Part shown: positions 52,067 through 60,899 of the stretch, piece by piece
Position numbering within the stretch: position 1 is the stretch's first letter
How the letters are laid out: each line of letters begins with the position of its first letter
NCBI RefSeq assembly: GCF_047228935.1
Contig: NZ_JBFEGG010000001.1
Location: 1,302,001-1,366,000, forward strand
DNA: 64,000 nucleotides
Origin: Ornithinibacillus sp047228935
Lineage (GTDB): Bacteria; Bacillota; Bacilli; Bacillales; Amphibacillaceae
Direction of reading: 5' to 3'
The notes under the pieces: generated by a model
Database searches by the model: none
What the model was told of the DNA's origin: nothing
Seen by the model: only the letters and a program-made list of their open reading frames with translations
Position numbers and translations under genes: made by a program

Positions 52067-52885
52067 TTAAATGTGAAAATTTGAAAGTCTAGTAAATAAA
52101 AAGAAATTAATAATCAATATTAAAAATGCACAAGTATTGTACAAGGCTAAAGATTTAGCTGTATTCCGTTTAACCACTCGAAGTAGTAAATAAATTATAT
52201 AAATTCCTAAAACAAGTATTGAACCAATTGTTTTTAAATCAAACCAATAAAATTCCGTATTCTCCGTATAAGCCCATGCAAAGCCTAAAATAATACCTAG
52301 TAGTAATAACGGAACACCAATTGTTATCGTCCAAAAAGTTACCTTCTCCAACCGATGTAAATCTCCCAACTTCCATATCCATTTTATAGCTTTCTTTTCT
52401 TTTAAGAAATGATATTGCACGATATATATAAGGGAGAAGATAAAGGAAATCGTAAAAAATCCGTATGAAATAATTGCCAAGGAAATATGTGCAATTAAAA
52501 TTTCATCTACAAGTCGAATCCCACTTTGTACACTTTGCGTCTTAGCAACAAGTGAGATATGCATTAGCAATATAAAGAACCCAAATAAATTTATAAAAAA
52601 TACCATAAAATAAGTTTTTAATAGGCGATTCATTAATACCGAAAATGTCACGAGGACCCAAGCATAGAAAAATAGACTATCGGTTAAAGTAGCAATCGGA
52701 AAACGGCTCTCTCTAATGAGTGAGGAAAATAAAAAAAAGGTTTGTAAGAGCCAAACCATACAAAGTAACCAGAAGGCTAATATATTCGCCTTCCGGTTTT
52801 GCTGTACAAAATCAATAAAATAACAAATAAGACTCAAAGCATAAATACATAATATTCCCTCATAGATCCAACGTACCTCTACCAT
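52067..52885 (-). CDS. hemX: HemX, CcsA-like membrane protein
   Basis: A 272-residue protein with about eight predicted transmembrane helices and the cytochrome c assembly (CcsA/ResC-like) signature region, including WAYTENTEFYWFDLKTIGSIL near 210. In Bacillus HemX lowers the level of HemA. It lies between hemA and hemC, as expected. The ATG follows AAAGGAT. Confidence 0.92.
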   Translation of the reverse strand: MVEVRWIYEGILCIYALSLICYFIDFVQQNRKANILAFWLLCMVWLLQTFFLFSSLIRESRFPIATLTDSLFFYAWVLVTFSVLMNRLLKTYFMVFFINLFGFFILLMHISLVAKTQSVQSGIRLVDEILIAHISLAIISYGFFTISFIFSLIYIVQYHFLKEKKAIKWIWKLGDLHRLEKVTFWTITIGVPLLLLGIILGFAWAYTENTEFYWFDLKTIGSILVLGIYIIYLLLRVVKRNTAKSLALYNTCAFLILIINFFLFTRLSNFHI

Positions 52886-52905
52886 ACGACAAATCCTTTA
52901 CTGAG

Positions 52906-54270
52906 TTATTTCGTAGCAAACTTACTTACTAACGGAATCTCTCTTTTTAGAGACTCAAGTAATTCATCATTTTTGATGGTTTGTTTTGCAAATTCCTCTT
53001 TTACTTCCTCTTCAATACCAAAGATATCAACAAATAATTGTAAAGCTTCGGCTGCGTTTTCTGACCCAGCTAATTCTTTAGCTTGTGTAATCGGATCTTT
53101 TAGTAACTGGTTGATAATACTTTTTGTATGTTTGCTAAGTACCTTTCTCTCTCTATCGGTCAAGTTAGGCATTTTACGCTCGATACTTTTCATCGTTTCT
53201 GCTTGAATTGTTAATGCCTTGTTTCGTAAAGCAGAAATGACTGGTACAACGCCTAAAGTTTTCATCCACTCTTTAAAAGTGATAATTTCTTTCTCTAATA
53301 AAATTTCGATTTGCTCTGCTGCTTTTTTACGGGTCTCTAGATTTTCGTCTACAATATGCTGAAGATCATCAATATCATAAAGAAATACATTATCTAATTT
53401 CTCTAATGCAGGGTCCAAATCTCTAGGAACAGCAATATCAACTAAAAATAATGGCCTACCCTTTCGTTCCTTTTGAATTGGTTCAAGCATTTCTTGTGTG
53501 ATAACATAGGAATCCGCCCCTGTTGAGCTAATCAAAATATCTGTACTTTTCAGCACCTCTTCAAGGTTATCGATTTGGGCTGCTTGAGCATTAAATTTTT
53601 CTGCTAATGCGCTAGCCTTTTCTAATGTACGATTTACAACCGTAATTTTAGTAGCACCAGAGCCTTGTAAATTCTTCGCGGCTAATTCACCCATTTTCCC
53701 TGCACCTAGAATTACGACATGCTTTGCATCTAATGTACCAAAAATCTTTTTAGCTAATTCTACAGCTGCATAGCTTACAGATACTGCATTTTCCCCTATA
53801 GATGTTTCTTTTTGAGCTCGTTTAGCAAAGGTAATAGCTTGCTTAAACAATTCATTAAATATAGTACCGGTTGCTTTTACTTCCTGGGAAGTTAAAAACG
53901 CTTGTTTAACTTGTCCAAGAATTTGCGTTTCCCCTAATACCATTGAATCTAGTCCTGATGAAACTCTAAATAAATGCTCTAAAGCGCCGTCATCCTCAGA
54001 AATTCTTAAAAATGAAGATAATTCTTCCTTATCCACATCAAACCAGTCAGCTAAAAATTGCTTAATATAATAACGCCCTGTATGTGCTTGGTCTACAACA
54101 GCGTAGATCTCTGTTCGATTACAGGTTGATAATATGACATTTTCTAAAATACTTTTACGTTTTTTTAATTCCTGCATAGCATCCTGAAGAGAGTTTTCTG
54201 AGAAAGTTAGTTTTTCTCTAATTTCTACAGGGGCTGTTTTGTAATTTAAACCAACTTTTAAAATATGCAC
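52906..54270 (-). CDS. hemA: Glutamyl-tRNA reductase
   Basis: A 454-residue enzyme reducing Glu-tRNA to glutamate-1-semialdehyde, the first step of the C5 haem route. The active-site cysteine is in LSTCNRTEIYAV (Cys50), FRVSSGLDSMVLGETQI follows near 110, the NADPH site is VVILGAGKMGELAA near 185, and a C-terminal dimerisation helix ends the protein. It starts with GTG behind GGAGGAGA and is first in the operon. A palindrome lies in its promoter region. Confidence 0.97.
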   Translation of the reverse strand: MHILKVGLNYKTAPVEIREKLTFSENSLQDAMQELKKRKSILENVILSTCNRTEIYAVVDQAHTGRYYIKQFLADWFDVDKEELSSFLRISEDDGALEHLFRVSSGLDSMVLGETQILGQVKQAFLTSQEVKATGTIFNELFKQAITFAKRAQKETSIGENAVSVSYAAVELAKKIFGTLDAKHVVILGAGKMGELAAKNLQGSGATKITVVNRTLEKASALAEKFNAQAAQIDNLEEVLKSTDILISSTGADSYVITQEMLEPIQKERKGRPLFLVDIAVPRDLDPALEKLDNVFLYDIDDLQHIVDENLETRKKAAEQIEILLEKEIITFKEWMKTLGVVPVISALRNKALTIQAETMKSIERKMPNLTDRERKVLSKHTKSIINQLLKDPITQAKELAGSENAAEALQLFVDIFGIEEEVKEEFAKQTIKNDELLESLKREIPLVSKFATK

Positions 54271-54320
54271 CGTATCTCTCCTCCGAAAAATAAAGCGGTT
54301 CTTCGTCTCGCTAAAAATTC

Positions 54321-54337
54321 ATACTATAATATAGTAT
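54321..54337. promoter_or_regulatory. 17-bp palindrome in the hemA promoter region
   Basis: ATACTATA-A-TATAGTAT is a perfect 8-1-8 palindrome about 50 bases upstream of the hemA GTG. It contains several -10-like hexamers. Bacillus hemA is controlled by PerR, but this sequence fits the PerR/Fur box pattern only partly. It may be an operator; the regulator is unknown. Confidence 0.45.
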
Positions 54338-54507
54338 AACATAGTAAAAACGTCTCATTTTTCACTTTTGTGAACAGATTATGAAACTATATGTTATCAT
54401 TATGTGAAACGTAAAATTAAACTCAGATGTACTCTATCACACCCTTCTATAAGAAGCAAGAAATCAACTTATAGAGCGCATTATTTATCTTTATCAAAGG
54501 TGATGAA

Positions 54508-54987
54508 ATGAAAAATAAAAATACGTTAACCGCATATCTTTTAATTGGGATTGGTGTTTATTTCCTATTAAGACAATTGAAACTCCCAATATTTACAGAT
54601 TTTTATTCTTGGCCAACAATACTAATTATTATTGGCATAGCTCTTTTAATCTATAGCTTCCAAGTTAAAGATTATAATCAATTGTTTAGTGGAACCATTT
54701 TGTTAGGATTAGGCATTCACTTTCACGGTATAAGGCATTATAGTTTTTGGATTGACCACTGGGCTATGTACCCATTAATTGTCGGTATTGCTTTTTTAAT
54801 TCGTTATTTAAAAACAAAGCAAGGTTTATTACCAGGAATTATTCTTACTGCATTAGCATGCCTTTTTATCTTTTCTGTTAATATTCCTACCTGGTTTAAT
54901 TGGATACATGATGTAGTAAACTTTATTAACGTTTACTGGCCAATAGTTCTTGTTATCATTGGTATTTATCTTTTAAAGAAAAAGTAA
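54508..54987 (+). CDS. LiaI/LiaF-like (DUF5668-type) membrane protein
   Basis: A 159-residue protein with about six predicted transmembrane helices and two repeats of a W-P-x-I-L/V-I-I-G-I pattern (SWPTILIIIGIALLIYS near 35, YWPIVLVIIGIYLLKKK at the end). These patterns are typical of the LiaI/LiaF-like transmembrane region. The envelope-stress LiaF signalling domain is missing. Bacillus has a different membrane gene, ysxD, at about this place. The function is unknown. The ATG follows AAAGGTGATGAA. Confidence 0.7.
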   Translation: MKNKNTLTAYLLIGIGVYFLLRQLKLPIFTDFYSWPTILIIIGIALLIYSFQVKDYNQLFSGTILLGLGIHFHGIRHYSFWIDHWAMYPLIVGIAFLIRYLKTKQGLLPGIILTALACLFIFSVNIPTWFNWIHDVVNFINVYWPIVLVIIGIYLLKKK

Positions 54988-54988
54988 A

Positions 54989-55025
54989 AGGCTTATCCTT
55001 AGGGAATCTCCCCTAGGATAAGCCT
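54989..55025. terminator. Bidirectional terminator between the LiaF-like gene and the ABC operon
   Basis: The arms AGGCTTATCCT-AGGG-type and CCTAGGATAAGCCT form a stem of about 14 bp around a short loop. The two operons converge here. Confidence 0.85.
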
Positions 55026-55032
55026 CATTATG

Positions 55033-55770
55033 TTATAATATGGAACTCAAGAATTCTTGTGTCCGCTTCTCTTTTGGGTGGTTAAATATTTCATCTGGCC
55101 TTCCGTATTCCACAATCTTTCCATCATGCATATATACTACCCAGTCCGCAACTTCTTTAGCAAATCCCATTTCATGTGTTACCACAATCATGGTCATTCC
55201 TTCATCAGCTAATTCCTTCATCGTAGCCAATACTTCTCCTACTAATTCCGGATCAAGTGCAGATGTAGGTTCATCAAATAGCATAACATCTGGTTTCATA
55301 GCTAATGATCTTGCTATGGCAACCCGTTGTTTTTGACCACCGGAGAGAGTAGAAGGATAAACATCATATTTATCTCCGAGCCCTACTTTATCTAGTAGTG
55401 CTTTTCCTTCTTCTATCGCTTGCTCTTTTGGGATATTTTTAACTAAAACCGGTGCTTCTATCACATTTTCTAATACTGTTTTATGTGGAAATAGATTAAA
55501 ATGCTGAAACACCATCCCGACATGCTCTCTGATTTTATTTAAATTATGAGTTTCTTTCTCTATTTGTTCACCCTCTAGAACTATCTTACCGTCATCCTTC
55601 ATCTCCAAAAAGTTCAAACAACGTAATAAAGTACTTTTACCAGAACCACTAGCACCAATTAATACGACAACATCACTTTCATCTACATTTAGATCAACAT
55701 TCTTCAAAACGTGCAAATCACCAAAAGATTTATTTAATTGTTCTACACGCAGCATTTCTTTTGTAGTCAT
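55033..55770 (-). CDS. Polar amino-acid ABC transporter, ATP-binding protein
   Basis: A 245-residue ABC ATPase of the GlnQ/HisP/ArtP class. Walker A is GASGSGKST (about 38-46), the Q-loop is VFQHFNLFPH, the signature is LSGGQKQR (about 143), Walker B is VMLFDEPTSALDPE, and the H-loop is VVTHEM. It energises uptake through the permease encoded just upstream. The ATG follows GAGGAGG. The substrate cannot be named from this subunit. Confidence 0.93.
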   Translation of the reverse strand: MTTKEMLRVEQLNKSFGDLHVLKNVDLNVDESDVVVLIGASGSGKSTLLRCLNFLEMKDDGKIVLEGEQIEKETHNLNKIREHVGMVFQHFNLFPHKTVLENVIEAPVLVKNIPKEQAIEEGKALLDKVGLGDKYDVYPSTLSGGQKQRVAIARSLAMKPDVMLFDEPTSALDPELVGEVLATMKELADEGMTMIVVTHEMGFAKEVADWVVYMHDGKIVEYGRPDEIFNHPKEKRTQEFLSSIL

Positions 55771-55782
55771 ATATTTTCCTCC

Positions 55783-56436
55783 TCAATCACTTCTCGAAAG
55801 TCTCTTCTCAATTCGATTCACAATAGCTGTTAACACTAAGACAATAACTAAATAATATATAGCTGCAACCGAATAGAATGTTAAGAAATCAAAAGAATTG
55901 GATCCTAGCGAGCTAGACACACCAAATAATTCTTGTGCTCCAATGAAGGAAACTAATGAAGAGTCTTTAATGCCAATGATAAACTGATTACCAAGAGAAG
56001 GAATTGCGCGACGAAATGCTTGCGGAAGAATAATCCTCCGCATAGTTTGAAGTGTTGTCATCCCGAGGGATCTCCCAGCTTCCATTTGTCCCTTATCTAT
56101 AGATTGGATGGAACCACGAATAATCTCCGCAATATAAGCCCCACTATGGATGGCAAGGCCAATCGCACCTGCCCAGAATTTATCAATAAGTATAATTTCA
56201 GTTATACCATAATATAGTACAAAAATCTGTACAATTAATGGTGTACCACGTATCACCCAAATATACGCATCAGCTATCCACTCTAATGGCTTAATTTTGG
56301 AAATTTTTAATATCGCAAAAAATAATCCAATAATAAAAGCTATTAATAAAGACGCAGCAGATAAGTAAAGGGTAATTTTCAGACCTTGAAGAAATAATGG
56401 ATAACTTTCCATAAATACATGTAAAAAATGAGACAA
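55783..56436 (-). CDS. Polar amino-acid ABC transporter, permease
   Basis: A 217-residue membrane subunit with about five helices, the HisM/GlnP-type IRGTPLIVQIFVLYYG motif near 65 and the EAA loop EAGRSLGMTTLQTMRRIILPQ near 121. The start chosen is a TTG 9 bases after AAGGAG; an earlier TTG directly abuts the site. A single permease gene suggests a homodimer. It lies between the binding protein and ATPase genes. Confidence 0.9.
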   Translation of the reverse strand: MSHFLHVFMESYPLFLQGLKITLYLSAASLLIAFIIGLFFAILKISKIKPLEWIADAYIWVIRGTPLIVQIFVLYYGITEIILIDKFWAGAIGLAIHSGAYIAEIIRGSIQSIDKGQMEAGRSLGMTTLQTMRRIILPQAFRRAIPSLGNQFIIGIKDSSLVSFIGAQELFGVSSSLGSNSFDFLTFYSVAAIYYLVIVLVLTAIVNRIEKRLSRSD

Positions 56437-56472
56437 GTGTTTCAACTCCTTAACGTTACATCATATAGTAAG

Positions 56473-57297
56473 TTACTCTAATTCTTCAGGTTCTTGCGTA
56501 ATATCAACACCAACCCATTCTTCTGCTAGTTTAGCTAATTCACCACTATCTTTTAATTCCTGAAGCGCATCATTAATTGCATTTAATAAAGCTTCATTCT
56601 CTTTATTTACCGCAATCGCTTGTTCACTTACACCTAATTGACCTCGACTTTCAATTTCCAGACCATTCATAATCGCGGTTTTACCTGTAATATTATCTGT
56701 AATTACGGCATCGTGATGGCCAGATGCTAATGATTGTAATGCAACTACATCACTATCAACTTGTGGAACGTTATCTGTGTATTCCTTAGCTGTATCTACA
56801 TAAGTAGAGCCTCTAGATACCGAAATTTCTTTACCTTGTAAATCTTCAGCTGATTGAATCTCACTGTCTGGTCTCGTATAAATTACCGGGCCAGAATAAT
56901 AGTAAGCTTTAGAAAAATTTACTTTCTCTTTACGTTCTTCCGTAACCGTATGACTTGCTACCGCAATATCATAACGTCCTTCATTAACGCCAGTTACAAT
57001 ACCAGAGAACTTGGCTTTTTGAGGAACTGCTTCCAAACCTAATTTCTCTGCAATAGCCTCTGCAACTGCAATATCATAACCAACCATTTCAGTACCTTCC
57101 ATATAACTAAAAGGCATAAACTCTCCTGAAGCCGCAAAAATGAGCTTGCCCTCTTCAATCAATCCATATTCTGAACTAGCATTCTGGTTATCTCCTGTTT
57201 GATTTTCAGTTGAACTGTCAGTTTCCCCTTCCGATCCACAAGCAGCTAGTACAACCAATAAAATCGCGATAAAAAGTGTAATTTTCAGTTTTTTCAT
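56473..57297 (-). CDS. Polar amino-acid ABC transporter, substrate-binding lipoprotein
   Basis: A 274-residue family 3 solute-binding protein. The signal peptide ends in the lipobox LAAC (Cys20). The domain begins near 43 with LIFAASGEFMPFSYMEG and includes GYDIAVAEAIAEKLGLE and GRYDIAVASHTVT. Family 3 proteins bind polar amino acids or cystine; the ligand is not determinable here. It is first in the operon. A 7-bp hairpin (GAAATGA/TCATTTC, 57330-57350) lies in its leader. Confidence 0.9.
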   Translation of the reverse strand: MKKLKITLFIAILLVVLAACGSEGETDSSTENQTGDNQNASSEYGLIEEGKLIFAASGEFMPFSYMEGTEMVGYDIAVAEAIAEKLGLEAVPQKAKFSGIVTGVNEGRYDIAVASHTVTEERKEKVNFSKAYYYSGPVIYTRPDSEIQSAEDLQGKEISVSRGSTYVDTAKEYTDNVPQVDSDVVALQSLASGHHDAVITDNITGKTAIMNGLEIESRGQLGVSEQAIAVNKENEALLNAINDALQELKDSGELAKLAEEWVGVDITQEPEELE

Positions 57298-57703
57298 AAG
57301 GTAAATTAATCCTTTCTTCCTTGTTTTTTGAAATGACTAAAAATCATTTCCTACTTTATGAGTATAACAATATTAGAATTTGATACCTAATTTCAAAAAG
57401 TCAGATTAATCTAGATAAAAGATATATTATCTTTATTAAACGTAAATACCTGCGAAACGCTTATAATTGCTGTGTAATACTCTAAAACACTCTTAATTCG
57501 TCAATATTAGCTATAAAGTAGGCTGAGTGAAACGAAATTATGGCTGATGCTGTGGTTGAGATGATCGATATTTCACTGTTTTGCATTGATATTTTCTGAA
57601 ATACCGTTGTAATTCCAAGATAAATCGGAGATGTTTCTCGATATAGATTGAAGTTATCTCGTTAATAGTACATAATGTAGTAACTTCAGTTGAGACAAAT
57701 GAA
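57298..57703. other. Long intergenic region with repeat-like sequence, no gene seen
   Basis: About 400 bases without a credible reading frame. The first part holds the leader and presumably the promoter of the ABC operon. The part at 57510-57690 contains near-repeated segments (GAGATGATCGATAT and GAGATGTTTCTCGATATAG) and an inverted pair GAAGTTA/TAACTTC (57647-57653 and 57680-57686), which gives it the look of a dispersed non-coding repeat. Confidence 0.5.
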
Positions 57704-57733
57704 AAGGGACCAAATTATACGATTTGGTCCCTT
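57704..57733 (-). terminator. Intrinsic terminator of the lonA-engB transcript
   Basis: The arms AAGGGACCAAAT and ATTTGGTCCCTT with a short loop are followed by TT-rich sequence on the minus strand, 6 bases past the engB stop. Confidence 0.88.
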
Positions 57734-57738
57734 CCAAT

Positions 57739-58320
57739 CTATAAATATTTTTTTAATATCCCCCATGCCTCATCTTTACCTTCCCCAGTTTCGGATGAGA
57801 AAGGTAATACTAAATCCCCTTTATCAATTTGTAGGGTATTTAACGTACGTTTAATATGTTGTGCTCTTTTTCCTTTTGGAATTTTATCCAACTTTGTTGC
57901 AATTACTACTACTGGAAGATCAAAATGCTTAAGAAATTCGTACATTTGGATATCGTCTCTAGTAGGTTCATGACGGATATCCGTAATTAAAAATACTGCT
58001 TTTAACGTCTCACGTGTTTGGAAATACTCTTCCATCATTTTTCCCCATTTTTCACGCTCTGTCTTTGATACTTTTGCATAGCCATATCCAGGAACGTCAA
58101 CAAAGTAGAATGCATCGTTAATCCGATAGAAATTCAATGTTTGTGTTTTCCCTGGTTTTGATGATGTCCTAGCTAAATTCTTTCGGTTTATAAGCTTATT
58201 AATAAAAGATGATTTCCCAACATTTGATCTCCCTGCTAGTGCGATTTCGGGTAGTTGGTCATTCGGATATTGTTTCTTACTTACAGCACTAATTACGATT
58301 TCAGCGTTTGTTACTTTCAT
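57739..58320 (-). CDS. engB: Ribosome-biogenesis GTPase EngB (YsxC/YihA)
   Basis: A 193-residue TRAFAC GTPase. The P-loop is AGRSNVGKSS (about 30-39), G2 lies in SSKPGKTQTL, G3 is DVPGYGYA (about 75), G4 is TKLDK (about 145) and G5 is SSETGEGKD. It is essential for 50S assembly in Bacillus. It overlaps the lonA end by 20 bases, with its GGAGGAG site inside lonA. Confidence 0.96.
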   Translation of the reverse strand: MKVTNAEIVISAVSKKQYPNDQLPEIALAGRSNVGKSSFINKLINRKNLARTSSKPGKTQTLNFYRINDAFYFVDVPGYGYAKVSKTEREKWGKMMEEYFQTRETLKAVFLITDIRHEPTRDDIQMYEFLKHFDLPVVVIATKLDKIPKGKRAQHIKRTLNTLQIDKGDLVLPFSSETGEGKDEAWGILKKYL

Positions 58321-60637
58321 TTTTCTCCTCCACTAGGGCATGCTTTAGTACCTGGTCTAGATGATTAACCGGAATAAAGGTTAACTCGTTTCGTACACTC
58401 TCAGGAATATCATCTAAATCCTTTTTATTATCTTCAGGGAAAATTATGGTTGTGATTCCTGCTCGATGAGCACTTAATGATTTTTCTTTAAGTCCACCAA
58501 TTGGCAAGACACGCCCTCTTAACGTAATTTCTCCTGTCATAGCTACTTCTTTCTTTACTGCACGATTAGAAAGTGCAGAGACAAGCGCAGTAGCCATGGT
58601 GATTCCTGCTGAAGGTCCATCTTTTGGTGTTGCACCTTCTGGAACGTGGATATGAATATCATATTTTTCATGGAAATCTTGCTCAATACCAAGTTCATCC
58701 GCTCTGGATCGAATATAGCTAAATGCCGCCTGTGCTGATTCTCGCATTACGTCACCAAGTTTACCTGTTAACGTTAGTTTGCCTTTACCAGGGTAATGGG
58801 ACACTTCAATCGATAACGTATCACCGCCGGCTGTTGTATAAGCTAGTCCTGTCGCTGCACCTATTTGATCTTCTTTCTCCATTCGTCCATATCGGAAAAT
58901 TGGTTTACCAAGAAGTTCTTCCAAACTTTTCTCAGTTACGACTACACGTTTTTTTTCGTCAGATACAATTAACTTAGCAGCTTTACGACAAACCTTTGCT
59001 ATTTGTCTTTCTAATGTACGAACCCCTGCTTCTCTAGTATATAAGCGAATTAATTTAAGGAGAGCTTCATCTCTCACTTGTAAATTTCCTTTTTTCAAAC
59101 CGTTTTCTTTTAATTGCTTAGGAAGAAGATGCTCCTTCGCTATATGAAGCTTTTCCATCTCGGTATAGCCAGAAAGTGAAATTAACTCCATACGGTCTAA
59201 TAAAGGGCCAGGGATATTATTCACATAGTTAGCTGTCGCTATAAATAGTACATTTGATAAGTCATAAGGTTCTTCAATGAAATGATCACTGAAGCTATTG
59301 TTTTGCTCTGGATCTAATACCTCTAGCATCGCTGAAGATGGGTCCCCTCTAAAATCATTAGACATTTTATCTATCTCGTCTAATAAGAAGACAGGGTTAA
59401 CCGTCTTTGCCTTGCGCATGCCTTGAATTATACGACCTGGCATAGCACCGATATAAGTCCTTCTATGTCCACGAATCTCAGCTTCGTCACGAACACCACC
59501 AAGCGATATTCGGACAAAATTGCGATTAACAGAGTTTGCAATGGACCTTGCAAGTGAGGTTTTACCTACACCTGGCGGACCAACAAGACAAAGAATTGGC
59601 CCTTTAATTGAGTTTGTTAACTTTTGAACTGCTAAGTATTCTAAAATACGTTCCTTAATTTTCTCAAGTCCATAATGATCTTTATCTAAAATTTCCTGAG
59701 CATGATTTATCTCTATCGTATCCTGCGATTTTTCTGTCCATGGTAAAGCTAGTAACCATTCTAAATAGTTCCGGATTACCGAACTCTCTGCAGAAGATTG
59801 AGGGACTTTTTCATATCGCCCCAATTCTTTAATTGCTACTTCCATGATGCGGTCTGGCATATCGGATTTCTCAATTTTTTCTCGTAAGTCACTTACTTCG
59901 CCAGTTTTACCGTCCTTATCCCCTAGCTCTTTTTGAATTGCTTTTAATTGTTCACGAAGATAATATTCTTTCTGTGTCTTCTCCATTGAAGATTTGACAC
60001 GTTGTCCAATTTTCTTCTCTAAATCTAATACTTTCTTTTCATTAGATATTAAATTGATTAAGTGCTGTAATCGTTCCTGTGTATTAACCATCTCTAGTAG
60101 CTCTTGTTTCTCTTTTAACTTTAAAGTAAGATGCGATGTAATAATGTCAGCAAGCCTTCCTGATTCTTCAATATCACTAACCGTAGTTAATGTTTCTTTC
60201 GTTATTTTTCTAGAGACTTTTACATATTGTTCAAACTGTTTAAGAATATTACGCATTAGCGCTTCTTCTTCTAGCTTATCACCATGTACTTCCTCTAACT
60301 CCTGAATTTCAACTGTTAATTCATTTTCCTCATCTATAAATCGAATTATTTCACCACGATTTAAACCCTCTACCAGCACACGAAATGTCCCATTTGGAAG
60401 TTTTAACATTTGCTTAATTTTAGCTAATGTTCCAATACGGTATATTTCTTCAGGCTTTGGATCATCTATACTCACTTTCTTTTGCGCGGCTAAAAAGATA
60501 GTCTGATCAGTAACCATTGCTTTTTCTATGGCAGCGATAGACTTATCTCTTCCTACATCAAGATGTAATATCATCGTCGGAAATACTAATAGGCCACGTA
60601 ACGGGAGGAGGGGAACTTGTTTTACATCATTAGTCAT
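58301..60637 (-). CDS. lonA: ATP-dependent protease La (LonA)
   Basis: A 778-residue Lon. It has the N-terminal substrate-recognition domain (LLPLRGLLVFPTM start) and a coiled coil near 190-250. The AAA+ module has GPPGVGKTS (about 355) and FLLDEIDKM. The protease domain has its Ser-Lys dyad in PKDGPSAGITMATA (about 680) and PIGGLKEKSLSAHR (about 720). The start is the ATG behind GGAGGT; a slightly longer frame lacks a site. The neighbouring lonB of Bacillus is not found. Confidence 0.96.
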   Translation of the reverse strand: MTNDVKQVPLLPLRGLLVFPTMILHLDVGRDKSIAAIEKAMVTDQTIFLAAQKKVSIDDPKPEEIYRIGTLAKIKQMLKLPNGTFRVLVEGLNRGEIIRFIDEENELTVEIQELEEVHGDKLEEEALMRNILKQFEQYVKVSRKITKETLTTVSDIEESGRLADIITSHLTLKLKEKQELLEMVNTQERLQHLINLISNEKKVLDLEKKIGQRVKSSMEKTQKEYYLREQLKAIQKELGDKDGKTGEVSDLREKIEKSDMPDRIMEVAIKELGRYEKVPQSSAESSVIRNYLEWLLALPWTEKSQDTIEINHAQEILDKDHYGLEKIKERILEYLAVQKLTNSIKGPILCLVGPPGVGKTSLARSIANSVNRNFVRISLGGVRDEAEIRGHRRTYIGAMPGRIIQGMRKAKTVNPVFLLDEIDKMSNDFRGDPSSAMLEVLDPEQNNSFSDHFIEEPYDLSNVLFIATANYVNNIPGPLLDRMELISLSGYTEMEKLHIAKEHLLPKQLKENGLKKGNLQVRDEALLKLIRLYTREAGVRTLERQIAKVCRKAAKLIVSDEKKRVVVTEKSLEELLGKPIFRYGRMEKEDQIGAATGLAYTTAGGDTLSIEVSHYPGKGKLTLTGKLGDVMRESAQAAFSYIRSRADELGIEQDFHEKYDIHIHVPEGATPKDGPSAGITMATALVSALSNRAVKKEVAMTGEITLRGRVLPIGGLKEKSLSAHRAGITTIIFPEDNKKDLDDIPESVRNELTFIPVNHLDQVLKHALVEEKNESNKR

Positions 60638-60803
60638 ATTGTATGTACCTCCAAACAATTAATTGTCTAACATATTATGTATATATTGTATTAAAGTTTA
60701 TAGAACTATCTTTTCTTTGTAAAATAATATAGATTGAATATGTTTTTCTTAGCTTACCCCTTGAAGCTCAAGCTAATTCTTTCAATGAAATAACATCGAA
60801 CAT

Positions 60804-60881
60804 AAAAAGAGCTAACTATGGACTTTAATTCCACTTCAGATGTCACATCTGGTTGGGACAAGAATCCTAGTCAGCCCTTTT
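60804..60881 (-). terminator. Long stem-loop terminator after clpX
   Basis: A 14-bp outer stem with two G-U pairs (AAAAGGGCTGACTA with TAGTTAGCTCTTTT), followed by a T on the minus strand. Its loop contains a second perfect palindrome CAGATGT-x-ACATCTG. It begins about 19 bases past the clpX stop. It is larger than the other terminators here. Confidence 0.7.
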
Positions 60882-60899
60882 CACATAAATGTTATACCG

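Noticed and set aside
54321..54337. A PerR box assignment for the hemA palindrome
   Set aside because: The half-sites do not align well with TTATAAT-N-ATTATAA, so it is kept only as an unassigned palindrome.
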